From Cladocopium goreaui (lineage: Eukaryota; Sar; Dinophyceae; Suessiales; Symbiodiniaceae), in the NCBI GenBank assembly GCA_947184155.2, contig CAMXCT020001096.1, positions 115,954 to 179,953 on the forward strand: a stretch of DNA of 64,000 bases, in the 5' to 3' direction. Positions 31,106 to 41,820 of this stretch are shown piece by piece (position 1 is the first letter of the stretch; each line of letters starts with the position of its first letter). The position numbers and the translations under genes are program-made. A model generated the notes under the pieces. It was not told the DNA's origin. It saw only the letters and a list, made by a program, of their open reading frames with translations, and did no database searches.

Positions 31106-32309
31106 AGCCCTATCCCATTTCTGTGGTTGATCTAGCCGTATAGGTTGGTCACCGTTGGTCAATATTATTTTGTCAAAAAGCAACTCCCCATGATACTCCT
31201 TTAGATCCGTTCGTGATGCATTGTGGTAAACTTCAGATCATTTCAGAATGAAAACCATATCAATCCATATCACAAAAGTCGAAGAACTGATTCTGTTTTC
31301 ATTATTTCATCACTTCAATCCATATGGGTAGATACTTCAGAGACCAAAGACATTTTACCAACTTCACTGACCAACATTTCCAGCTGCCATTTTTTGGGCT
31401 CCGCCAGGGCGCGAGAGGTGTCAATTGGCCTGGCTCCTGGCTTTTTTAGCAGTTGTAATATCTAATATCTATACAATATTGATTGTATATAGTATTCATA
31501 CATATATAATATTATGTAATTAATAATAGTATTACTAATAATAATGATGATAATCATAATGATAATGATAATAATAATGATAATAATAGTCACATATACA
31601 TATATACATGTATACATGTATACATGTGTAGACTCTAGACAGATGTTTGCATAGTCTCTCTCTCTCTCTATATCTGTGTCTCCCTGAGTGGATTCTCAGT
31701 GATTTATCGACTACAGTGACTACAGTGTGTCAAATGACCATGTTTCTTTAGGATTTCCTCTGTTGTTGAGTCTTCTCGCTGTCGAGTTTCCAAATTTCTT
31801 GCATGACGGGGTTCATTCTTTATTGAACATGCGCAAATTACTGTCCACTTAGTTGGACTCTGCTGCATGACCTTTTTTCTCAGGCTTGCGCACGGATCAT
31901 GGCGAAGAAGCAGACGTGCGCCCTGTGGAATGGGCGATTCCCTTGTGGTTTATCCGTGATTGGATGTGGGTCGGTTTGGGGTGCTATGCTGAATTGAAGA
32001 GGTGCATAGACGCATATTTTTATATGTATAGGCAGCAATTATGTATATATATATAATATTATATGTATATTTTGTATATATTGTATGTATATCTCTATCA
32101 CTATATACATGCAATTACTGCATATGTGTCGGCATGTGCATCATGTGGTCAACATTGACCGCAGCTCAATATCTTGAATGCTCCAAAGAGTTCCCATACC
32201 CCGGTCTTAAATTCCCCTAAATGCAAATCCCAAATGCATAGGTCCAATAACATCAGGGTTTCATATGAAGATTGGGCCTTTTTTGGCTGTTAAAACCATG
32301 TGATTTCAG
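31106..32309. other. No gene seen; AT microsatellites
   Basis: The stretch contains an ATA/ATGATA-rich tract at about 31484-31625 and TATATA runs near 32020-32110. A modestly GC-rich patch at 31380-31440 shows no consistent frame. Confidence 0.4.
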
Positions 32310-32405
32310 GGCACCCACTGGATCTGGCTCCGGGCAGTTTTTTGCCAGGCTGCCAATAGTATAGAGGAGGCCGCAGCTGAGGTCCGACCCCTATATGGGT
32401 CGAAG
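32310..32405 (+). CDS. Candidate host exon (32 codons)
   Basis: GATTTCAG is followed by exactly 32 codons, GTHWIWLRAVFCQAANSIEE and AAAEVRPLYGSK, before GTTTGG. It is in phase 0 at both ends. The - strand frames 32306-32653 and 32437-32631 are antisense. The adjoining patch at 32550-32620 (frame with RWLRDWLSFDFGKADGSPK) may be another exon with unclear borders. No family is recognised. Confidence 0.5.
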
Positions 32406-32696
32406 GTTTGGAGGTGCTGAGATTGGCCACGTCGATTCATTTCCATTTTTCCGGTGTGACTCCAGTTGAAGCAACCTTGAAAGTGTCCATCTTTTGGTGA
32501 CTCGAGTTGAAGAACCCCCCGGAAGTGGCACCCATTGGCACCCCATGACCTCGGATGGCGCTCCGCTGGCTCCGCGATTGGCTCAGCTTTGATTTCGGCA
32601 AGGCAGATGGCTCGCCCAAGATTTCCAACACCCAAAAACCAAGATATTCTCAATGCACATGGCGATCCTGAAGCATTTCCGTTGGCTGATCACCAG

Positions 32697-32779
32697 ATCC
32701 GGGACGGACCGGGACCGGAGCGATCGCTGCCATGTCCCAAGAATACCGGCGCCGGGTTGACAATCCGGTCATCGTGAAG
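32697..32779 (+). CDS. Candidate host exon
   Basis: After CACCAG, two nucleotides complete a split codon and the frame reads PGRTGTGAIAAMSQEYRRRV and DNPVIVK to a GTGGGA donor. It is strongly GC-rich and ends in phase 0, compatible with 33671. An alternative frame is the 80-codon frame 32535-32777, which is less consistent with the splice-like borders. Confidence 0.45.
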
Positions 32780-33670
32780 GTGGGATGGGCCATGGATCTG
32801 TCTATGGATTTACACCTGGTGCGATTTGTGCAAAAGAGAGGTGAGATGAGGTGAGAAAACCATCGAAGTCATTGAGAATTTGATGGCCGTATGACTATAG
32901 GGAGCAAGTTCAGTTGCACTTTCAAGAAATTTGATTTAAGGAAAGCGCAAGTGAACTTGTTACACTTGATTTCATTGTGCGTCAGAAAGCCATGGCCCAA
33001 CACCAAACATTTTATTATGTGCTACAAGTATACCTCCTGAAAATAAACCCATATGACCCTCTTTCCCAATCTTTCCCCCACACAATGGTTTTGGAGATTG
33101 TTCTTCCTAGTCTCAAACAGCGTTTTTTTTTGGATTCCATGACCCGTATGTCCTTTCCTTCATGGTCAGTTTAAATGAGGGGTTGCAACCCCCCCGCACC
33201 ACCTTTATTTGTAGATGATGAAGATAGATATGGAAAATCCCACTATTTGTAGATCTTGTTCCAAGGGAAACCACAGATTTCTGTGGCTTTTCCATATCTA
33301 TGTTACTTTGCCTCAGGCTAAATCGTAAACAGTACCCGACCGGTATTGTCACCAACTGATTTCTGGCAGAGGATGAAGTCGGAAAGGCTCGCCACAGCTG
33401 CTACTTGGCAGCAATGATGTTGGGCATGGGCCATGTGGGGAGCGGCCACTGAGGTGACCAAAGTTGGTCCGAGCCATTCTGGTTCATCGGGATCCTGAGA
33501 TTCGGGTCCCCGAAAATCTAGGAAGAAATGGACACACGAAAGATGGAACATATCAATGAAACAATATTAATTGATATTATATATAATTATATCCTAAATG
33601 GTCCTGAATGATCATCCACATATTCCTTTTTCTATGATCCATACCCAACTGTTTTTGTTCTTTTCGTCAG

Positions 33671-33736
33671 AGTCAGGCTACGACCTACCTCCAGATGGGC
33701 ACGCCTACGGCCGTGTGTTTCCACGGGATCCAGAAG
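33671..33736 (+). CDS. Candidate host exon (22 codons)
   Basis: TTCGTCAG is followed by exactly 22 codons, SQATTYLQMGTPTAVCFHGI then QK, before GTTGGA. It is in phase 0 at both ends. A second open frame (SGYDLPPDGHAYGRVFPRD) cannot be excluded. A GC-rich patch at 33370-33450 may be an additional exon with undecided phase. Confidence 0.4.
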
Positions 33737-34018
33737 GTTGGAGTGTTGGAGATGGGGCAGAGAGCTGTTTCCATGGGTTTTTTGGCCATGAATTTCCCAT
33801 GGGTTTTAAGCATTAATGTCAACCCCGGATGAGACTAAACCATGGTTTATGAAAAATGGGGGGGTACTCCTCCAAATAGTCATTTCATCCAATACTTAAA
33901 ATTTAAGTATCTCCCCAATTAAACAGCCGTTTGGGGTTTATTAATCCAGGGTTGACATTACCGGCTTCAGCATGAACTAACCAGCCATGTTTTAATGGTA
34001 AAGTCAACATTTTTTTCA

Positions 34019-34130
34019 TACCCTCTGGTAAACTAACAGTTTGCTATTGAAAACTGCCATAGAAATAGTTGATTTAGCCATCAAAAATGGTGGTTTTCCA
34101 TAGTTTTTTGTTAGTCATTACCAGAGGGTA
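34019..34130. mobile_element. Palindromic MITE-like element, family A
   Basis: It runs TACCCTCTGGTAAACTAAC to ATTACCAGAGGGTA with a slightly expanded right arm. Confidence 0.75.
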
Positions 34131-34330
34131 CCAGCAGTTTCACCATGTTTCACCATTCATGGGAATTTCAGGATCCTAAAATGGAGGTACTATACCATTT
34201 GTCAGGCCATATTTTGTGGAGATATTCCCTTACATAGCCCTAAAAAATAGGCCTTATATATGGTAGGTACCTCCAATCAATCGGTTCCTGAAATGGCCAT
34301 TGATTGCTGGTGAAACTACCACTGCTTCAG

Positions 34331-34437
34331 GTGCTCGTGAGGTCACTAGCAGATGGACCCAACATCTCAAGAGCGTGCAGCCGGCAGATCTGGCGCAGGC
34401 GCCGGAGCCGGAGCTCCGAGTGGAGGATGTTACGCCA
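34331..34437 (+). CDS. Candidate host exon, acidic
   Basis: After GCTTCAG the frame AREVTSRWTQHLKSVQPADL and AQAPEPELRVEDVTPP has high G/C third positions. A second frame (Arg-rich) starts in phase 0, so the phase is undecided. The donor is not clear. It is flanked by a family-A MITE upstream and TA microsatellite downstream (34495-34580). Confidence 0.4.
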
Positions 34438-34715
34438 CCCATAATATGGGGGATACATTGTAATATCATGTCATGGAATATATCTAAAATATAGTACATA
34501 TATATATAATAATATATATATAATAATATATATATAATAATATATATATATATATAATAATATATATATATACATGTATATTTAATATGTAAGTTTTTTT
34601 TTAAATAACTTTTCTAACCGGTGATAGGTAATTTATGATGGGTGGTTTTATAATGGGATATATAATGGGTGTGTATATATATATATACATATGTATCATG
34701 AGAAGCTGATTTGAA

Positions 34716-34837
34716 TACCCTCCGATTTCATCAGACGTGGGCTTGCTGGAGAATCCACCATTTAGTTCGCTCGTTTTCACATCAAAACCCCCGTTTATAG
34801 GCAATTTCCCATTGCCGCGTTTGATTGCCGGAGGGTA
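34716..34837. mobile_element. Palindromic MITE-like element with TACCCTCCG ends
   Basis: It starts TACCCTCCGATTTCATCAGA and ends TTGATTGCCGGAGGGTA, with CCACCATTTAGTTCG in the centre. It is related to family A by its terminal TACCCTC but otherwise diverged. A similar decayed copy lies at about 4526-4640. Confidence 0.5.
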
Positions 34838-35398
34838 TATATTGGGAATTACAACTTTTCTAACCCCATCCAATTGGGTGTGTCTGAAACTGGGGGACTT
34901 ACCATGACCCCGGGTCTCACCATGAACAATAGGAAGTTAAGCTTAATGAATCATGGAATTAGAGTCGACTGATGTTTTTCCCCGCAAGTTGGCTATTCTA
35001 ATGGGGAAAATTATGATCAATCGTCGAATTTAGGGGTACCATTTTTCGGACTAACCCAGTTTGCAGAGCATCTGAAAATAAAGGAGTTATCAAACAATTT
35101 AGGCAGAAGATGCCAGAATCATCCAGAATCAACAATGGTCTTGCAAAAAAAAACATTCCAGAATTTACACAAACAGCACAACTAATATGGTTTGGACCAA
35201 CACAATCCACAACAGATATAAATCTCGAGCAAAATAGCGATTAAAAGATGCCCAGAGGCTGACGATTTCCTTCAGAGTTTGTTTGGGATTTATCCTGTAT
35301 ATCCATTATGTATGCTATGATGATATTATGTATACCCATGCATGATTTTTGGACTCCCAGTCAAAATTTTGTGGCCAACTGACAGTGTTGCCCAGCAG

Positions 35399-35485
35399 TT
35401 CTTCAACCCCTTGCCGTCGCTCGAAGGATTTTCGAGCCATCAACAAGACGGCGGTGAAGAGGGGCGTTCGACCACTCGAAAGCGG
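35399..35485 (+). CDS. Candidate host exon (29 codons)
   Basis: CCCAGCAG is followed by exactly 29 codons, FFNPLPSLEGFSSHQQDGG and EEGRSTTRKR, ending at GTGCCA. It is in phase 0 at both ends and continues in phase with the candidate at 36311. A frame one base off is also open (SSTPCRRSKDFRAINKTAVK) but lacks matching borders. No family is recognised. Confidence 0.45.
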
Positions 35486-36310
35486 GTGCCATGTGGGGCC
35501 CTGGGGGCGCCATGGTTTTCGGCCATGGTGGGTTGGGAATTCCAGACACTTCAGAAACTGGGGAGTACATTGGATATATACGTGTTTTCTGGCTCAAAGT
35601 TTGATGCAAGTTTTGGATCAGGAAAAAGGTCGACCCTTGTCCCTTGTCACTTTGGGGTCGGCAAGTTTGACCGATGCCCGAGCATGTTACATTACGTACA
35701 CAATGAGTGGGGTTATTTGGATCTTCCTGGAGATTTAACATGACCCCGTTGGACAAAAAGGTGCTGGCTTTGGGATTGTTGCCATGCCCCATGTATCGTA
35801 GGTCGGTAGGTCACTCATATCCCGGAGAAGAGATGGCCCCCAATCACATTGAATCACCATGGTCTGGTTATAAGCTCTTTATGGACGGGGCAGTCCGGCT
35901 GGACATCCAAGATCATCGCAGATTTGCATCGCTGTTGGCCAATGATGTTCGATCTGATATCTCTTCGATGGGTTTTGCTCAATCTAAAAGCAACTCCAAA
36001 AAGGCACACACCATAGATGGGGAATATGGAGGAATCCCCAAAATGGTCCAGATTTATTCAAATTATCATTGATGATCACAATTTTGTAAAGGTTTTTTTC
36101 AGTAAACTCCCAATATTTGGTGGGACATGTGGGATCTATATGGATCTATACTCTCCGGAGGTCACATGGTCCAATGGTTGGTCAACTTCCTATTTATTCA
36201 CTTTTTCCATACATCAGAATTTCGAAAATTTGGAAGTTACCCTATGGGTGATAAAATTGAACAATATTCATGGTTGGAGATATTGGGATAGCTACCCTTT
36301 TTATTGGCAG

Positions 36311-36397
36311 AATCTCAACTCATCAACCGCATCAACGGCATCAACCGCCAAGGACTGCCAAGCAAATGAACACCTTTCGTCGAGGAGTGGACATCAG
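36311..36397 (+). CDS. Candidate host exon (29 codons), Ser/Thr/Ala-rich
   Basis: TTGGCAG is followed by exactly 29 codons, NLNSSTASTASTAKDCQANE and HLSSRSGHQ, before GTCCTT. It is in phase 0 at both ends, like 35399-35485. Low complexity reduces confidence. A frame one base off is open too. Confidence 0.4.
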
Positions 36398-36958
36398 GTC
36401 CTTTGGGCGTGGCGGGCTGCAGGTTCAAGCCTTGTTGGTCAATGATTATAGGCGGTTATAAACCTACCTGGTGGTTTTACGTTTCATTGGAATACTTGGT
36501 GACCAACAAGTATTTCACGGGATGCGATAGAGGTATTTAATTCATGTTAATTCATGGTTCAAGTAAATTAAGCATCTTAAATCTCTCATATTTTCCTCAA
36601 CTTGATACGAATTTCACATGATTCCAGGTAGTCTAAGCTGGCAATGGAGAATCTTCCATGAATATTGTCCCTTGAACTGGATTGTTCACTTAGCCAAGTT
36701 AAATTGCCGGGTAAATCCCAATGTTTGTTGGTGACCCCCTATCCGTTTCAGTAGAAAACATGCATGGTTTTAGTGACTGCAATTTGTTGTCATACATATC
36801 ATCTTGAGATTACATCGATCAGTCCAATCCACCCTTTTAACTTGTCAAAAATGTATCCCCCCCACTCGAAGAGTTGATGAGGTATCATCCTAACATTTCC
36901 AACGTTGCTTGGAATGTGGTGGATCCAGTTTTATAGCTATATTAGCTATATGGGGATG

Positions 36959-37051
36959 TGTCAAAACCCTTGTACCCCTGGTGAACATCAAAATAGCTGG
37001 TAAATGGATGTTCATCCCATTAAAAATGTATCTATAGGTATTGACCCATAG
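36959..37051. mobile_element. Dispersed repeat, family C (inverted)
   Basis: This is the reverse complement of the 22883 and 28899 copies, TGTCAAAACCCTTGTACCCC to AGGTATTGACCCATA. Confidence 0.7.
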
Positions 37052-37076
37052 CCATATCATGTTACATCCGTTTACA

Positions 37077-37219
37077 TCCCACGCCGGGGTTGTCGCCTGT
37101 GGCTGGGTGATCGACAGGCTGAACCCACCCCGCAACGAAGATGGCAGCACCGTGGTGCGGCGTCCGGTGGATCGCTCTGCGCCCGGGCACAAAATCCACC
37201 ATTTTGAGGCCATTTACAG
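37077..37219 (+). CDS. Candidate host exon (about 47 codons)
   Basis: A strongly GC-rich stretch reading HAGVVACGWVIDRLNPPRNE, DGSTVVRRPVDRSAPGHKI and HHFEAIY, ending AG before GTAGAA at 37220. The start is approximate because no clear acceptor is present. Codon use is the most coding-like of the host patches. Two nucleotides remain at the 3' end, compatible with the one-nucleotide start at 39718. The - strand frame 36890-37213 is antisense. The family is not recognised. Confidence 0.5.
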
Positions 37220-37480
37220 GTAGAAAATAAGGATTTTTCGTTGATTTTCCAGGTGATTTACTTCTAGAACACGATGATTTTCCATTGATTTTTACATTTG
37301 TCGTTGATTTTCTCTAGGTGATTTGGTTCTAGAACAGATTTTCGGTGGTGGCTGAATTATTGGAGGCCTTTCCATTATGGGGTTTGATTCCGACCCAGGC
37401 ATTCTTGGGCTCCATGTAGCCCCTTCCCTGGATCTAAGGCAACCTATGGCCGGGCAAACTTGCCTTCCACTCCGATGCAG

Positions 37481-37547
37481 GATGTGTGTCTAGGCGAAGA
37501 TCGAAGCATTGGGGCCAACCAGCGCAGCTTAAAAAAGCCAACCCACG
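37481..37547 (+). CDS. Candidate host exon
   Basis: GATGCAG is followed by DVCLGEDRSIGANQRSLKKP then TH to a GT at 37548. The reading stays open to a stop at about 37594. The phase does not join 37077-37219 directly, so either this is an alternative exon or one border is wrong. Confidence 0.35.
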
Positions 37548-39717
37548 GTGGTCACAAACACCGGCTTCCTGATGGCCTTGTGCAGTCAAAGGGCTAGATC
37601 CATCCCTTGGAATAACAATTCTCATGGGACCCACAAGTCTCTGATGGGATTCCCATCATTCCAACCCTAAAGGGATTCCGAAACAATAGGTGGTGAATTA
37701 GCTCTTCTAAACGTGGTTCTTGGTGGTTACATAAGCCCTCAATGCACCCAAACATTATTGTGATCCGCATTCAACAATCCCACAAGAACCTTATCCTCCT
37801 TATACCTGGTAGTGCCCGGCACGCGTCGGGGCGGAAGTTTGAAAGATAGGACCTGACTATAGGAAAGGGAGGAGAGCTGGGCAGGGCGAGGTAGGTGTGA
37901 AAGAGGTGTTTGCCACAAGTGTGAAAGGCAAGGAGGTGTCCCCAAGGCAGTAGGTAGGTTGCATCCTCCCGTCCGTTGCCAAGTCTTTTCCAGAACCCGC
38001 ACCCCTGCCACCCCACAACTCACCACCCTTAGCCTTCCTGCGTGCTGCTCTCTGTCAAGTTCCCAGTCACAGCCTGCGTGTCCAACGCGCCGCGCTCAGC
38101 GTCCCCTTCACCCCCGTGCTCCTTCCTCTCATTCACCAGGGTCCTCTGTCCGACGTGCCGAACTGTGGAGCTGCTTGGCCAAGTACGGGACAATAATGCT
38201 GAAATGTAAAATACCCCTTGAATTTCTTTGGTAAGGGTAGCGCCACATCAGTGGAAAATAAACTCAGGTGCTATCCCCTAACAGCTTGAAAGCTTCTGCG
38301 TTTTTGCCATAAAAAGTGCTTCTTATGCCATATTTTTTTATAAAAATTAAGCGCTTGTGCCATAAAAATTAAGTGCCTATGCCATAAAAAGCATCGGAGC
38401 CCTTTGGAATTTCACAAAGCATCTGCACCAGAACCCTACGGAACCTCACAAGGTATCTGCACCGGAACCCTCCGGAACCTCACCAAGCATCTTCTCCGCC
38501 AAAACCCTCCGGAACCTCACAAGGTCTCTGCACCGGAACCTTCCGGAACCTTCCGGAACCTCACAAGGTATCTGCCCCGGAACCCTCCGGAACTTCACTA
38601 GGCATCTTCACATAGACCCTCCGGAACCTCACCACGTAGCTGCACCGGAAACTTCCGGAACCTCACGAGGTATCTGCACCAGAACCCTCCGGAACCGCAC
38701 ACAACCTTCCGGGGATCAGCAGGTATCTTCACTGGAGCCCTCCGGAACCTCACGAGGTATCTGCACCGGAACCCTGCGGAACCTCACAAGGTATCTGCAC
38801 CAGAACCCATCGGAACCTTGTCCGAAACCTGGTGTTGAAGCTGCACCGGATCGCACCGGAGCAAATCTGGGCTAAAGACCCCATAGCCCATAGCAAAGTT
38901 TTGTTGTTGGGGAATAAAAGTGTAAATAAATGGACAAAAATATTCTTATTATTGTACATATGTATTTATACACATATATTTACCTCTTTCTTTCTCTCTC
39001 TCTCTATCTCTATATGTTTATATATAATCATATAATATATATGAACAATTATTTCTGACCCTGCAATGGGATGATGTTGTGGGAAATGACAAGGGTTTCA
39101 AGAGGCATACGACAGGATAAGATTTCGTTATTTTTTTGGGATGTTGGTGCAGGACTGGTTGGAACATGGAGCCACGCCAAAAGCAAAACAATGCAAACCA
39201 CAGCACATGCATGCAAAAGGAAATCAAACAACACGACAGCCACCAACATCAGCCAACATCCCAACCAAACAAAACCGGCAAACCTGCCAAACACCAAAAC
39301 AACCAGCGAAAGTCTAGATTCCAACCAGGTGAAACGTTTGGATTTGGATGCAAGAAATAAAGGTGGAAGATGTTGGACAATATTTGAACATATTCGAACA
39401 TATTTGACAATATACCATAAAGAATGTCAGAATGATGCCAGATGCCAGGTAGAATGCCAGAATGAGAGCCAGAAGAAATGCGAGATAGAACTTGAAAGAG
39501 ATGGGGCACATGACACCGCACCTGGCATTCATAGAATTTTCTCATCTTTTTTTCCTACATGTTCAAAAGCCACAGTGCGACATGGAAGACAATGGAATAC
39601 TTGGCTATTTCGTATTATTTTGTGCTTAAGGGGAAAGCAGGTAGGTTCAAATTTGGGCCAGTAAGATGGCAGAGTGGCGCCTTTTACATCCTTTTACTTT
39701 TGGCATCTTTTTGCTAG
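37548..39717. other. No confident gene; Pro/Ser-rich open patch and repeats
   Basis: 37950-38200 is GC-rich and open on + (Pro/Ser/Arg-rich) and on - in more than one frame. It is not assigned. A minisatellite follows at 38400-38860. 39063-39540 has open frames on both strands but includes a degenerate 12-bp repeat echo (39421-39490) and gives low-complexity Thr/Asn/Lys peptides. Confidence 0.35.
38400..38860. repeat. CCGGAACCTCACAAGGTATC minisatellite
   Basis: Irregular tandem units of roughly 34-44 bases contain CTGCACCGGAACC and TCCGGAACCTCAC, with many substitutions. Any open frames reflect the repeat. Confidence 0.8.
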
Positions 39718-39862
39718 TCGTGATGACTTCCGTGGATCTTCTGAATTTGAGTGCTGGTCCTTTGGCCAGGTGTGGCTTGGCCCTCGAGGTGAGACCCTGT
39801 GCTGGACGAAGAAGAAGGGGTGGCGAATTCAGGACCCGGAAGGCGAGGACGGGGGAGATAAT
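39718..39862 (+). CDS. Candidate host exon (48 codons), Trp/Gly-rich
   Basis: CTTTTTGCTAG is followed by one nucleotide and 48 codons reading RDDFRGSSEFECWSFGQVW, LGPRGETLCWTKKKGWRIQD and PEGEDGGDN, before GTTAGA. It is one of the most protein-like patches, with spaced Trp and Gly residues that suggest a beta-rich module. It ends in phase 0. A frame one base off is also open but Arg-rich and less plausible. The family is not recognised. Confidence 0.5.
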
Positions 39863-40477
39863 GTTAGAGGAGCTTAATGGAGCTTAGCAGTTAGCAGGAC
39901 ATGGCGGGACCCAGCTTTGGAGCATGTCAGAGGTCTCGTGAGTTCTCATCCGATTTAAGATGCTCGAAGAAGGTTTCCGCATACTGATTCCGCCTTTCAA
40001 TGCTTTACATCTCTTTACCATGCTTTACCATGCTTTACCAACTCGTTGGTTTCTTGAAGTCTTCCGTGTTGTTGTTGATGCCGCGAGGTGGAACATGGTG
40101 GGATGACCAATAATGTCGGATAGTCTGTGCGAGTTGTATTACAGATTCTTCCAGTATATGATAGTACATGCAAATATGATATACGCGTATCAAAACAAGA
40201 ACTCATCCCGTATCCCGCTGGGCCACTTGCTTGTTCTTCGCCTAGCGGCCTAGCGCTGCTCGCGGTGGTTGAATGCTATTCAAGTCCTGCTTGACAGATC
40301 TGGTCAGGCTATACCCTGTGGAAAAGCGATAGCAGGGAAGAGAAGCCGCCTCGCAGAGGCAAGTGGGTGATGATGTGTGATGTTTGGTGCTTCAAGTCAG
40401 CCCCATATCGATCGGTGAGATTGCTAGAGAAATAATGAGAAATCAGAAATATCTGAGAACAACTGCACTGATTTCAG

Positions 40478-40574
40478 CGCCAGGATGGAAGATCCAGTCT
40501 GGCGACACCCACGAGTGGAGGGACTCATGCCTAGAAGTGACTTTGGAGGTGGAGTCGTGGGGCATGGAGACCGG
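40478..40574 (+). CDS. Candidate host exon (31 codons)
   Basis: ATTTCAG is followed by two nucleotides and then PGWKIQSGDTHEWRDSCLEV and TLEVESWGMET, ending before GTGAGA at 40575, a near-ideal donor. Two nucleotides remain, completing a codon with the one-nucleotide start of the candidate at 45262. Composition and Trp spacing recall the 39718 exon. No family is recognised. Confidence 0.5.
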
Positions 40575-41820
40575 GTGAGATATGGTGAGATCAGTGAGTA
40601 AGATGTTGCGATGCTATGTCATTTTTCGATTTTATTTGATTTTTTGTATACTGTGCATGTTTCGTAAACTCTGGTTGGAAAGCTTTGGAACGCATCTCTA
40701 TACAAAGCATATCAAAGCATCACATAGCATCACAAAGCTCATTCTTCAACGGCCCGGATTGCCATTCAGCAGGGAGAGACGACTTCAGAGTCAGAGCAAG
40801 AAGAGCCACCAAGGACTGCCGTTCAGGGCCCTCGGTTTTTCGACGTGGATTTTTTTTATGATGTTTTTATTTTTTTTAATGATATCTTCCATTGTTTTCC
40901 ATTGCTTTTCATTGTTTTCCATTGTTTTCCAGAAAAAGAGCACGAACCATAGACCGACCGTAGGATCAGGATTGATCAGGATTGGCAACAGACAGCGGGT
41001 TTGGCAGCTTCCCATTCTGGATCATTCTGATGATATCTGGTGGAGAACGGTAAGATACGGTAAGGTATGTTGAGTGATGTTGGGTGTCGACATGCGTCGA
41101 CGAAAGGTAGCCCATGTCATCGACTCATGGGGTAACAATGGGTAACAGGCATGCTGGTCATTCAATGTCATTCAGCTAGCTGACAATCGACTATTTGATG
41201 CTACTTGACGTCCTGGTTCGCTAGTGTGAGAAGCTAGTTGACACAGTAAGTACAAACTAGTTGAACCATTGAAAAACTATGAAAAACTATTTGACTGACC
41301 GGTCCTGACTGGCTCAGTGACCCTCTAGATGCATCTAAATGCACAAGAGCCCAGCTAAAGAAATGACTAACAAATTGACTAGCTGACTAAGTCAGAAGTT
41401 TGACTTACGAACATCGTAAAACTTCGTTCCATCATCTTCCTTTTGCCATTTCAACTATATGTAGAACTTCGCCAAATGAATCCAAATGATGCAATCTCAT
41501 ATAATCTCATTTGAAACACTGCTTTGAGTATGCTATAGTATGCTGTAGTATGCTGGTACCATCTGGTACCATGTTGCTGCGTTGTTCCACGTTACTGGTG
41601 CAAGGAAACGCACGAAGCGTCAAGAGAAGAAGGTGCCAGCATCAGAAAGAAAGGGCGCGGCATTCATATTCATTCATACTTTTTGAATCTTTTTCATGAA
41701 ATCCATGCCAGCTCGGCCATGCAGAGTTTGGCAATGTTTTGCAATGTTTTGCAGCAATCTGAAATACGTTTCAAACAGCTCAACTGAGCTGGAACAAACC
41801 ATAACAAACCTTAACATGGA

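Noticed and set aside
37959..38234. 91-codon Pro/Ser-rich + frame as a gene
   Set aside because: Both strands are open over the same GC-rich patch and no splice-like borders or family resemblance were found.
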